Shown piece after piece: positions 37,670 to 48,822 of a DNA stretch of 64,000 nucleotides. The stretch covers positions 3,844,001-3,908,000 of the forward strand of contig CM055606.1 of NCBI GenBank assembly GCA_029379385.1, given 5' to 3'. Below the pieces are notes generated by a model. It searched no databases. It was not told where the DNA came from and was given only the letters and a program-made list of their open reading frames with translations. Position 1 is the stretch's first letter; the number at the start of each line of letters is the position of its first letter. The DNA comes from Quillaja saponaria (taxonomy: Eukaryota; Streptophyta; Magnoliopsida; Fabales; Quillajaceae). A program made the position numbers and the translations under genes.

Positions 37670-39138
37670 ACTAGTCTCGTCACACATGCTTACGCACGTG
37701 ATCAAGAGGTTTTTTTTTTTAAGAATTAATGTATAAAAATATTATAATTGTTGTATAAAATGGAGAGGATAAGATAAGTTTAGAAGATATTGATTTTCTT
37801 TTTTTTTAAAAAATTGATTAATTAAAGTTGACAGTGCATGATTTTTTTTTTATTTTCTTGTTATTTTTTTTCTTAATTATAGAATAAAGTAGGATAGTTT
37901 CTAATAAATGATGAAATTTTAGTTTAAAAATATGTCAAAATTTAAGATGACATTATTCTCCCTTTTTAGCATAATATTTGAATTAAAAACTATATTAACA
38001 AGTTAGAGGACACCATAAGCTTGTTCTGGCTTTTAGTATAATATAGATAGATACGGTAGATATACATATACACATATACACACCCACATATATATATATA
38101 TATATATATAATATATATATAAAGAAAAAAAATTATGTCATTAAGCCACTTTTGTATATAACTAACATGTGGTGCCGTGTTACATGTAAATCGTGGTTAT
38201 AGTACACATATATTCAAGTAAAATTGAATTACATATTAAAAAAAAAATGACATTTAATAAAAATTATTACTCTATGTTAGTGTAATTAAACAAATAAGTA
38301 AATCTAATTAAAAATTAAATTCATAACATAAAATTATATATATATATATATATTTATTTTTTAAGATAGAAGAATAATTAAGAAAATAATATTATAATCA
38401 TAAATACTATACTCTTAATATTTATTTTTTTAATTTTTAGTTTTTTTTTTTTTAAAATGGTTCATAAAATTAAGAAGAATTAGAAAAAAAAAAATAGTAA
38501 AATAGAGTTATAACCCTATCATGTTAGTATCGAAAAGGAGAAGAGTTAGAAAAAAATAAATTAATAGTCCATTTTAAGCATAATATTTTAATTATAAAAT
38601 AATAACTAAATTATACTTATGCAATAATAAGGTATGTAAAGAATAAAAAATTTCTGTCACTAAACCACTTTTATATATAATAAAAATATAAATATCTACA
38701 ATTTAATAAGATAGGTGATAATTTGATCTTAAGTTGAATAAGATAATGCTAAATAAAAAGAAATACGGTATTGGTAAAAAATTGCTAATTTAATCTATTT
38801 TTTACCTTAAAAAATAAATTGAGTCAACATAGATGGCTCAATTAACATGATACATTAGAAAAGTCAATTAAAATAATATCTTAGAAAAGTTTAGAACTCG
38901 TTTGGTACAATTGTATAATAATAATAAAATAATATATAATTATCTAGTTGACTTCTTATATAATATTTAATAATAACAAAATAATTATAAATTTATATTA
39001 TTAAACCACTCTTATGCTTATATGCCTGATAATATAAAATTATAAGAAGTGAAATAATAATAAAATAGTAATATATAGTTAATATATTATATAATTTTAT
39101 ATTATGTAATTCTATACTATTGGTAAACGAGAAGTGAC
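36091..39138. repeat. AT-rich intergenic DNA with degenerate repeats and (TA)n runs
   Basis: About 36,950-37,360 and 38,160-38,620 are related; shared blocks include 'aaatctaattaaaaattaaattcata'-type sequence and 'cttacatattaaaaaa'. Part of the unit recurs at 37,380-37,650. TA microsatellites lie at about 37,634-37,665, 38,090-38,120 and 38,336-38,352. No gene recognised. Confidence 0.6.
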
Positions 39139-39715
39139 AAACTCAAGTAGCAGTAACAAGATAAGATAGTTTATAAAGACTAAAAACAAAGAAGAATATT
39201 AGAGAGTGAGTGGAAGTGCATTTACACTCCTCAAAAAGTAAACTCAGCCGACAATGAAGAACGATAAGAGATTATACAAAAGAATAGGCGGGCACTAAGT
39301 AAACACAACAATTCCTGTTACCAATTCAAATGAAGATTAGGTGGGCCTAGAAGATGATGTTTACATTTTCCTTTAAAAATTTAAAAGCAAAAAATGTTAA
39401 ATTTATTTATTATTAGAATATTATTTTATTTTATTTTTTTGGATAAAACTGGTAGGATAATTTAATCAAATCTAAATTTATTTATTATTATATTTTGGTG
39501 AAGTAGAAAGGCATTTAAAAATTGGAAAGTCGGCGATAGACTGAGAAAGATTTTCTTAACTCAGCCGACGTGCCTACTAATGCTGGGCCCCAAACCTTTT
39601 TCCCAGGAAGAAGAGAAATTGAGCTTTCAGGCCTCACTACCTAAGAAGCAGAAAAGAAACTTCTTGATTCATTTTTCTCACACTCTAAAAGGTGCAACAG
39701 ATAATTACTTAGCTT
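39139..39715. repeat. Copy B of a ~0.55-kb direct duplication
   Basis: Partner of 28377-28925, same orientation, with an extra AT-rich insert near 39,390-39,440. It lies upstream of the RTFL/DVL gene. No coding frame is recognised. Confidence 0.8.
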
Positions 39716-39997
39716 TTTGTTTTTGTTTCTTTGAGTTTTTCAAAATTTTTATACCCAGATAATATTGCGATTAGAATAATCTTTTAAATATTTACCTACT
39801 TTACAATTTAAATTTATATTTTCAAAATGAGAATGTAATATGTTTATTATTACACTCAATACTTATTGATGATAATTACTCAATTTTATTAAAAATTAAC
39901 TAAAATTTCAAATTAGTATTGAGAATTTATTTTGATAAGAATTATAGAAATAAAATGAAAAAAATATTAAAATATTGAAAAAAATCTCACTAAATAA

Positions 39998-40287
39998 ATA
40001 ATTCATAATAAAACTTTAACTAAAATTACAAAATTATATATTTTTAATTTATTTTAAACTCATATTATTTTTATTATTATTTCTCATAATTATTTCTTGC
40101 TCTTATTTTTATTTTTAATATTAGTTAACTAAATTTTATTTTATTATTATATTTATGTAAAACTTTTCATTTAAATTTTTTTAATTTAATTATTTATTAT
40201 ATAGTAATTAATTATTATTTTTTAATGTGATATAGAGAATATTTTATCATTTGATTAATATGAACTGATTTGTTATTATGTTATTTA
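39998..40287 (+). repeat. AT-rich ~0.29-kb repeat, inverted partner of 42631-42941
   Basis: The reverse complement of this stretch matches 42631-42941 with few changes (for example 'ctcataattatttcttgctc' here against 'gagcaagaaataattatgag' there). The 42.6-kb copy is an insertion into duplicated TRM5 DNA, so this is a mobile-type repeat, although no terminal inverted repeats are evident. Confidence 0.75.
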
Positions 40288-40852
40288 TGTATAAATTTTT
40301 ATTTAATTATTTATATTATTTGATCATTTATTTTGTATTAGTTAATTATAATTTGATAATTATATTATTTTCATATTATAGATTTATTATTTATTTTATG
40401 TTTGTCATTTAATTGAACGGAATTTAATTCCTAATTAAAGGTAGGCATGAAGAATTTAGTTTTTTTTTTTTTTTTTTTGTGGGTTTGACAAGCTCTACTT
40501 TTATCAAAACGGAATGAGTATTAGTATTCCGATAATGATGCTCGAAGTGATATTTTTACGTCCAAAACCAGTGGACAGAGCATAAAATAAAATTATCGGT
40601 ATCGTATGCCCAGCATCTGCTTTGAAACGTGTTTCAAATGAGAATAAGGAGATAAGAATGCCACGTATGTTACAGAAGGGAAGAAAACGAGTGGGAGGTT
40701 GTATTTGGCAACTCGTGTTTCCAATGTCCACACGGCTTCCCTGTCAACAATATCTGGACCCACAGCCTTCTTGACTAATGTTGGTGATTCTTGCTTTGCA
40801 TGTTGACTGTTATAGCTTTTAACACAAATTGTGGGACCACAATGTCTTTGTG

Positions 40853-40874
40853 TATATATATATATATATATATA
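40853..40874 (+). promoter_or_regulatory. (TA)n tract, possible TATA region of the RTFL/DVL gene
   Basis: A TA-repeat about 90-110 bp upstream of the RTFL/DVL ATG (40962). It could serve as the TATA element; evidence is position only. Confidence 0.35.
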
Positions 40875-40961
40875 ACTAGCTAGGTATGACTTCTAATTAA
40901 TTGTTGATATCCAATTCCATCTGTGCTTTCTCTTTTTGAAAACAAAAATTTTTTCATCATC

Positions 40962-41147
40962 ATGACTCTTGATTACATCTCTTCAAATTCTCAACCCCAT
41001 CATCGGAGGTCTAATAACCGGAAAATGAGTCTCCGGAAACAATGTTTGTTAATGGTAAAACAGCAGAAAGCAAGGTTTTATATTGCTGGACGTTGTATCA
41101 GAATGTTATTGTGCTGGGAAGACCATGCTTACTCGGATTCAGATTAA
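40962..41147 (+). CDS. RTFL/DVL: ROTUNDIFOLIA4-like / DEVIL small polypeptide
   Basis: An intact single-exon ORF of 61 codons from ATG 40962 to TAA 41145-41147. The C-terminal half carries the family signature: a basic segment, KQQKARFYIAGRCIRMLLCW, then a short acidic tail (SDSD). RTFL/DVL polypeptides are plant-specific, plasma-membrane-associated small proteins whose overexpression alters organ shape by limiting cell proliferation. Their length (roughly 40-150 aa) fits. An upstream in-frame GTG is not needed. This is the only clearly intact complete gene in the window. It lies between the HDA15-like pseudogene and the TRM5 5' duplication, and its 3' flank ends where the duplicated TRM5 segment begins (about 41,480). 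Which family member it is cannot be decided here. Confidence 0.85.
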   Translation: MTLDYISSNSQPHHRRSNNRKMSLRKQCLLMVKQQKARFYIAGRCIRMLLCWEDHAYSDSD

Positions 41148-41479
41148 TTAGAGCTTCCTCCTTATGAGTTATGATCCTTTAATAGAGAAGATTATATGCA
41201 AATCGGTGGCAGATTAAAACCAGTACCAAGTACAAAGCATTCCTGAGATTTTAACTTTTCCTACTTCTACACAATTCAACCAGCAAAGGAAGCCTGAGAT
41301 TGGAAGACGAAGATCGATGTCTGCTCGATACACGCTTTGTTGGTTCATTGTAAATTATGAAGAACGTGATGAGATTGAGAAGCACGAAGGCTAAAGTCTT
41401 GAGTTTTGCTATGTTATGTTTAGTTTAGCCTAGTTTTGTTCGGATTTGTGACTTCAATCTGTTTTCTTGCAGCTTGAAA

Positions 41480-43167
41480 AGTAGTATGGCTATATAAATA
41501 GTATAAGCAACAAAAATTGTAAAGTATCCTGTATGAATTCGAAATTATGTTAATTAGTTGTAGACTTCTAGTAAGAGTGTGACATATTTATTTCATTAGT
41601 CATTCCATCAAAAATTTATACCAAAATAATTAGTGAATTAAGAATCTAAGAATAAGATAATAAAAGCATATCAAGGGAAATGGGCCTGTCGATAGACTTG
41701 AACCGACCCGAATGAGCATATATGGGTCGGGTATGGACATTTAAGTTTTTTTTTTTTTTTGGCGAACGCGTCCTGTCATATTCGAAGGCCCAACAATTCT
41801 CCAAAATCACTAACCATTTACCCATTGCTGCCTTCTGTGACTCCGATTCTGAAGACGGCGGCGCATCCGAACTCCGTGACGAGTTTGAACTCGACAATCA
41901 GGACAAGAACGGCCCATTTCTGTCACCGAGCTCCATCTCGTTTAGGCATCCAGTGCTCGGTCGAGGACTGTGACGGGCTTATCAAAGAGAGAGCTGAGGA
42001 CTGTAATTTCGATCTCTCAGTAGTTAAGTCTTAAATTCAAATTTATGCCATGTTGGACGAGAGTAAGTTTGAAGTAAATCTCAAATTGTGGGCGCTTCGA
42101 ATACCTTGCCAGCTTTGCAAGGTTGCCACTCGGATACTCAATGGGTATGCCATTTTTTCTCTATGAATGTAAGCTTGTATGTTCTTCATTTTTTTCTTTT
42201 AATTTAAGGTTGGTAATCTTGCAGTTACTTGCTTGACAAGGTCCGCATTAAGCCCATCACTGAAGATCCAACAAGTGAAAAAAACCGTCTTCTGATATTA
42301 TCTGAAAAGGTTCAGAATCCTGGTATGACTCTGTCTTTATGAACAAGCGGTGTTGTTTATAATACCTGATTTTAACTTATTAAATTTTAGTATTTATGAA
42401 TATATCCTTACTTCACCGATTTACTGATTCATTAGCTTTCCTGCTTTTGCTTGCTTATCACTAGCTGGAGCTTCTTCAATGTACTATTCTGCCCATGTAG
42501 TTGTTGGTCTATCATAATATTTCTCATGCTGTCATGCATACTTTCTTCTCAAGAGAGGAGCTTTTCTCACCTTTCTTGGATATAAATAGTCTGCAGATAG
42601 TATTGCAGTGTTCATCTTCAGTCTGATTTCCATAAATAACATAATAACAAATCAGTTCATATTAATCAAATGATTAAATATTCTCTATATCACATTAAAA
42701 AATAATTAATTAATTAATTACTATATAATAAATAATTAAATTAAAAAAATTTAAATGAAAAGTTTTACATAAATATAATAATAAAATAAAATTTAGTTAA
42801 CTACTATTAAAAATAAAAATAAGAGCAAGAAATAATTATGAGAAATAATAATAAAAATAATTTTTTTAAATAAAAATAATATGAGTTTAAAATAAATTAA
42901 AAATATATAATTTTATAATTTTAGTTAAAGTTTTATTATGATACAACAAAGTTTAAGACTCATTCAAGTTCTGTTTTTTTTTTTTTTTTTTGGTTTGTTC
43001 ATTCTAATTATTGCTTAGTTGGAGACGCTACTTGCATTCAACTCAATAGCACATGGGAATCACTCTTATTATAGTTAGGAGATCAGACAAACATTCACTA
43101 GCACACACAAGCACACAAAGACATAGGACAGACACTTGTATCTCCATCTTGGTGGATATCCTAGCAG
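41480..43167 (+). pseudogene. Upstream duplicate of the TRM5-like 5' end (truncated)
   Basis: Nearly identical to 57835-59211 apart from a ~310-bp insertion at 42631-42941. It contains about 570 bp of upstream DNA, exon 1 (42050-42144, [20 protein letters not shown] onwards) and exon 2 (42225-42322, [20 protein letters not shown] onwards), then part of intron 2. The copy stops at 43167, where caulimovirid DNA begins, so exon 3 and the methyltransferase domain are missing. It could still be transcribed from its own upstream region; any product would be only about 64 residues plus read-through. Exons 1-2 are identical in protein to the downstream copy. Confidence 0.88.
42631..42941 (-). mobile_element. 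~310-bp AT-rich insertion in TRM5 intron 2, upstream copy only
   Basis: Present here but absent from the otherwise near-identical downstream copy, which runs 'gatttccctaaagactcatt' (about 58,982) straight through. It is the inverted relative of 39998-40287. The empty site suggests a short TA/TAA target duplication. No clear terminal inverted repeat is seen, so the class is unresolved; a MITE is possible. Confidence 0.75.
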
Positions 43168-43230
43168 GTGTTTACATATGTTTACATATGTTCTATGTGT
43201 TATTTGGTTGTGTGCACTAGCTTCCCCATA

Positions 43231-43244
43231 TGGTATCAGAGCCA
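43231..43244 (+). promoter_or_regulatory. Viral minus-strand primer-binding site (tRNA-Met)
   Basis: TGGTATCAGAGCC matches the complement of the plant initiator tRNA-Met 3' end used by Caulimoviridae and many plant retroelements to prime reverse transcription. It lies in the leader upstream of the movement-protein region. Confidence 0.9.
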
Positions 43245-43494
43245 GTAACCTTAAAGGTTGGTAGAGTGTGAGAATAGTCTTAAACTATCTGTCCATTAAT
43301 TTTCAAAGTTGAGGAGTTAAACCCAGGAAACGAAGTCGAGGCATCTGATAACTCGTGTAGTCCGTTGAGTGAAGGATGTTTAGGGTTGAGTAAGTCCTTT
43401 GACAGTTTGCCCATTTGACTCAAAGATAAAATAGGCTAGTATTTTAAGAAGATTTTCAAATTCTGTTAATTTTTCTTGTTCTAGTTCTGATAAC

Positions 43495-44943
43495 TTGTCT
43501 AGAAATAATAAAGAAGTTATTCTAGTAGAAAATATAAAAAAAGAACTTCAAAATTGGAATCTTCCTCAGACTTCTGATAGACAAATTTATAGGAAAGTTA
43601 GTTTTAGTCTAAAACAAGATTATATAATTAAAACTATGGAAAAGTTTATTCCTTTAAAAGAAGGTCAAGATACACTCAAACTCTTCTCTTCTAAATTAAT
43701 ATAAGAACATAAAAAGAAATTTAAATATCTGCATATAGAAATGGTTCAAGTGGCGTTAAAACATTTAACCAGAGTTAGACTAAATACTTCTGCCCTTATA
43801 TGTGTTAGGGACACAAGACATAATAAGTTCTCAGACTCCTTACTAGGGTGTATAGAATCAAGTCTTTGTGATGATTCTATCTTCTTTAGCTGCTATCCTA
43901 ATTTCTCAATATTCTTAACTGATCAAAACATAATGAATGCATTAACTTTAAATATTCAGTCTCATGGTTTTGACATTTTACCAGGATTTGAAAATGTAGC
44001 CCTCATATATAGGATTTACTACAAGGTAATGAACACTACGACTCCTAATGCTGAGATTGAGTCAAAAAGAGGTGAAACCATCCTTTTTATAGCTAATCAA
44101 GCTAAGACAAATATGGTGGTGCCTAAGAAAATTTCATGGGATCAAGCAAACCTTCTTGAAACTTGAAAAATTGACCAAGGAATTCCTCCTAAGAAGATAG
44201 AGTCTAGAGACCTAGAATCAATAATTGAATATACTGATGGGGATGTGGAGATAAAATTCTCTTCAAATAGAAAGATCAGACTTAATCTAGGAGAGTGTTC
44301 TAGAAGGAGGTATACGTCTTCAATTTCTACCACTGAAGCAGAAAGGAGACAGGTAATTGAGGGAATTATAAAATCCAAAGATCAGGTTAGTCACCCTCAG
44401 TACCAAGTAGAAACACCTTCTGAATTAGGGTTAAAATCACCATTAAAAAATAATTCACCAACACGCTTTGAAATGGGATATAGCGTATGCATGTTATCCT
44501 CTACAGAGTCATTACACCCGTTTACAATTAAACATAGATGGTTCTATACAACTTTTAATGAAAAAGAAAGAGATTACTGGATCTCTATGTATAAGCAATA
44601 CATGAAAAAAATTCATAAGAAACTAGCATTCTTTAAGTGGCTTGACCGAGCCTTTAGGTTCCACAAAAAAGATTGGCCTAATTTTGAGGATCCTAAGTTC
44701 TTTAATATCCTAGAAACTACTTATCAAAACTTTTTCACCAGGGAGGGAAATAATATAGCAGAAGTTCATCCTCCAGAGTCATCACTTTCAGTTAAAAACT
44801 CTAAAGGTAAAATAATAGTTAATCCTTACTCATCTATACCAAAAGAAGCATGCACATCAAGTGCCTTGGTTGAAATATCCAACCAAAACAATTATATAAA
44901 TTTATTTCTTCAATCTTTAGGAAAACAGTCATCAAGGATATAA
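43495..44943 (+). pseudogene. Caulimovirid movement protein region, arm 1
   Basis: Three consecutive open pieces, 43495-43704, 43741-44166 and 44245-44943, broken by in-frame stops at 43702-43704 (TAA) and 44164-44166 (TGA). The middle piece carries the caulimovirid movement-protein core (LLGCIESSLCDD; IMNALTLNIQSHGF), a 30K-superfamily protein that moves virus through plasmodesmata. The third piece leads toward the coat-protein part. It is non-functional as it stands. Confidence 0.88.
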
Positions 44944-45229
44944 AATCTTCTTATTCAAGAACAGTCGTCCCAACAAATAATTTCTCATAATTCAAGATTT
45001 TCTAGTAAAGAATCTGCTAATATAGATCCAATCATGATAAAACCACCCCCATAAGTTAATATGAATTTAGAAAATAATCTAGAATTAATGACAAAAACTT
45101 TGTGGATGAATTAGTCAACATGTTACAAAAACTGAACATATCTGAAAAGAAAAGTGTCAACATGTTGAGTCAAAATCAAGAAAAGACTCACATTTAGAAG
45201 TAAATAAACTTCATTAGAATAAGACAACT

Positions 45230-46213
45230 TCAACTGCCTCATCTAAGATGTACTATCCAAGACTTTCACTGTTAGATCTTCAATACGAAGATAATGCTAT
45301 CCAAGATAGGATCCAGCTTGATGGCAAGTCCATAGTAAAATGGAATATTGATGAAATGACATAATACCAAATTCTCCAAACAACTAAAAACATGATAATG
45401 TATGCTGTAGCAGGTAGGTCCAATGGTAACACTAATAGGGAAATAGCCTTAGTCATAATCAGTGGGTTTATAGGACAATTATTAGGGTGGTGGGATTTTC
45501 ACATTTCAGCTATATCTAAACAAAAGATATTAAATTATGTAAAACAAGAAAATGAAAATTTAATAACTGATATAGTTAATACTTTGATCTACACTATTAT
45601 AAACCACTTTGTAGGAGCTAATATGCTTAGGTTAGATAGATCACATGAACAACTGATTAATCTTAGGTGTCTAAATCTATCTCACTTCTAGTGGTATAAA
45701 GACGTACTTTAATCCAAAGTTTATCAGAGACCAGACAGTCAAGCTGACTTTTGGAAAGAAAATGTTTTAGCAGGTCTCCCAACTCTATTTGCTGATAAAA
45801 TCAGAAACAAACTAAAAGATAAACATGGTGGTCATATACCCTATAACAATTATACTTATGGAGAGTTAGCTTCAGAAGCAATGTCAGAAGGAATATCATT
45901 ATGCAATGATATTAGGCTAAAACGACAAATTGACAAAGAGAAATTCAGTGGGAAAAGAGCTTTAGAAAATTTATGTGAACAATTTGGATATCCCACAAGC
46001 AGTCAATTTAAGCAGTCTAAAAAGACTCATAAATTTCAAAATAAATTCTCTAATAAACCTTACAAGAAAAAACAATATAAAAAGAATGAAAAGACAAAGA
46101 ATGATTATTATGAATCTAGCAAGAAACCCTTAGTCAAGGAAGCTAATTATAAAAAGGTTCGTATATGTTATAAATGTGGAAAACCAGGTCACTTCCAAAA
46201 TAAACAGGGTTAA
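45230..46213 (+). pseudogene. Caulimovirid coat protein with CCHC knuckle, arm 1
   Basis: Open pieces at 45392-45691 (ISGFIGQLLGWWDFH, the conserved coat/gag-like core) and 45881-46213. The second is Lys-rich and ends in CYKCGKPGHF. The last Cys of the CCHC motif is lost and the frame shifts at about 46,203-46,210. The next frame, 46176-46727, is acidic (SDSSLEESDNEYNSESEKSE), a linker before the protease. A stop at about 45,361-45,363 separates upstream sequence. Confidence 0.85.
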
Positions 46214-46989
46214 AAAGAAAATTAATGCTCTACAAATTGATGAAGGCTTAAACAAATCTTTATGTCAAATCTTATTAGAAGACTATGATGAAGAAAAAGA
46301 ACAAATGAATGCTTTTATAATAGAGCAGTACAAATCGGATTCGAGTCTAGAAGAGTCAGACAATGAATATAACTCTGAGTCAGAAAAATCTGAAAAATCA
46401 AAATGTTGTTCTGATAATGACTGTGACGAATGTATCTTAAAAGCTTTAGGATTAAACAACCTTAGTATAAATGTCTTATCTAAAGAAGAAAGTCTAATTC
46501 TAAACTTAATTGATAAGATTGAAGACCCTGAAGAAAGAAGATTACAGTTGGAAAACTATATTCAATTGTCTAACAATAGTAAAAGTTCAATAATAAAAGG
46601 AAGTATAAAAGATGATTCTTATTCCTTTAAAAATATTATTGAAAAAGTAAAAATTGTTAACTCTTTATCAAAAGAACCAACAATTGTTGATTTAAAATCA
46701 GAAATTAATAAATTGAGGAAGAAGTAAAAACTCTAAAACAAAGAATTATTATTCTAGAAGAGTCAGATGAAGACCAGTTCCAAGATCTTCTATGGGAATT
46801 ATCAAAAGAAACAAAAAAACCAGAACCTGAAAACAGGAAAAAAAGTATAATGATACAAGAACCCGAATAATGAACTGTAAACATCCTTAATGATCCAGAA
46901 TGATAGATTTGTTCTATAGATTTAGTTATAACACAAAAATGGTTTATTAAAATAACTATAATTGTGAATAATAAATTCAGCTTTTAGCT

Positions 46990-47334
46990 TGTGACCTTAG
47001 ATTCAGGAGCAGATTTGAATTGTATAATGAAGGATTAGTTCCATCCAAGTACTTTCAGAAAATAACACAAATACTCCATCCTGCGGACGGGAATCGTCTA
47101 ATTATAGACTATAAGTTGTCTAATGCTGCAATCTGTAATAACAAGGTTTGTTTTTCTATACCCATTGTTTTAGTTAAAGGCTTAGGTCAGGGAGTGATTC
47201 TAAGAAACTACTTTTTACATATGTTATTCCCTATTTCTAAGATAGATGAATCAAGGGTAGAAACTACAGTAAAGGGTAGACAAATTAAATTAAATTTTGT
47301 TGAAAACCTCGAGTTTATGAAATCAATTTTATGA
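46990..47334 (+). pseudogene. Caulimovirid aspartic protease, arm 1
   Basis: LDSGADLNCI is visible at about 46,998-47,027. The frame then breaks and continues in 47020-47334. The corresponding piece in arm 2 is open through the same point, so this break is specific to arm 1. The protease would have cleaved the polyprotein. Confidence 0.82.
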
Positions 47335-47499
47335 AAGATACCATTAAAAGAAAAGAAAATTTTCTTATGTCTCTAAAAGAAGAGATAAAATATAAGAGAA
47401 TTGAGCAACAATTGAAATATCCAAAGCTTCAAGATGAAATTAATAAATTTCAATATAAAATTGAACAAACAATATGTGCTGAGATTCCTAATGTCTTTT

Positions 47500-48350
47500 G
47501 AAATAGAAAACAGCATATTATAGAATTAACATATGAACCAGATTTCTCAGAAAAACAAATACCTATTAATGCTAGACCAATAGTTATGGGTCCTAGACAT
47601 TTAGAAATCTGTAAGGCAAAAATTGAAGAATTACTAAAAAAATGATTAATTAGAAAAAGTTACAGTCCCTTAATACAGCCGAATTAGAAATAGGAGTCCC
47701 GAGGCTAGTAATTAATTACAAACCTCTGAATAAAGCTTTAAGATGGATTATGTATCCAATCCCTAATAAAAAGGATTTGTTAAAATGACTTTATAATGTC
47801 AAGATATTTTCCAAATTCGATATAAAATTAGGATATTGACAAATTCAAATAAATTAAAAAGATAGGTATAAAATTGCCTTTATTGTACCTTTTTGGCATT
47901 ATGAATAGAATGTTATGCCATTTGGATTAAAAAATGCTTCATATGAATTTTAAAATATTATAATGATATTTTAATTCTTATCATGAATTCTTAATTGTTT
48001 ATATTGATGATGTTTTAGTTTTTTCCCCTTCTATTGAGAAACATTTTAAAAATCTCAATATATTCTTGGATACTGTCATGAAGGCGGGAATAACAGTTTC
48101 TGCAAAAAAAGTAAAAATATTTCAAAATGCTATTCGTTTTTTAGGACACAATATTCATAAAAGTTCTATTATACCTATTGATAGAGCCATACAATTTGCT
48201 AACAAATTCCCTAATGAGATAAGGGAAAAACAACAATTGCAGATATTCTTAGGAAACCTAAATTATGTAGGTGAATTTTACAAATACTTAGCCTTAGATT
48301 GCAAATTATTTGAAAAAATAATCCTACAAAATGGAACAATGACTTTATAG
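47500..48350 (+). pseudogene. Caulimovirid reverse transcriptase, arm 1
   Basis: RT blocks appear in broken frames, including the catalytic YIDDVLVFS at about 48,000-48,028, and a tail piece open at 48066-48350. In-frame stops include TGA at 47643-47645 and 47837-47839 (both also in arm 2), plus a TGA near 47,786 that is Arg in arm 2. RT would have copied pregenomic RNA into DNA. Confidence 0.88.
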
Positions 48351-48359
48351 AAGCAGTTA

Positions 48360-48800
48360 AGAGGATAAAACAAAGAGTTAAAGAACTCTTATGTCTTTGT
48401 ATTCCTCATCCAAATGTTTTTAAAATAGTAGAAACAGGTGCTTCTGAGATAAGATTTGGAGGGATTCTTAAACAAAAAATTAATAATAATGAGCAATTTA
48501 TTAGATTTACTTTAGGAACTTGGAAGGGTGCATAACAAAATTATTCTACTATTAAAAAAGAAATATTATCTATAGTTATGTACATCACTAAGTTTGAATC
48601 TGACATGTTATATAAAAAATTCTTATTAAGAATAGATTGTAAGTTTGCTAAGAATATATTTCTTAAAGATGTTAAAAATATAGTATATAAACAGATATTT
48701 GTTAGATGGCAGGAATCTTTTTTGTTTTTGAATTTGATATAGAATTTATTAAAAGATAATCTAATTCTTTGTCTGACTTCCTAACTAAAGAATTTTTGTA
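48360..48800 (+). pseudogene. Caulimovirid RNase H, arm 1
   Basis: Follows RT directly. Readable pieces include FTLGTWKGA, a stop, then NYSTIKKEILSIVMYITKFE: the RNase H fold of retroviral-type polymerases. At least two stops and a frameshift are present. Confidence 0.75.
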
Positions 48801-48822
48801 AGATCCTAAAGGAAAATGTGTT

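Noticed and set aside
41646..41897. Minus-strand Ser-rich open frame overlapping the TRM5 upstream region, and its duplicate at 58042-58254
   Set aside because: Its first codon is TTG, there is no family resemblance, and it lies in the duplicated 5' flank of TRM5. Identity between copies only reflects the recent duplication.
41759..42034. 91-codon + frame just before the TRM5 ATG (also 58116-58391), a possible upstream ORF
   Set aside because: It starts at TTG rather than ATG and is out of phase with TRM5. No evidence supports translation.
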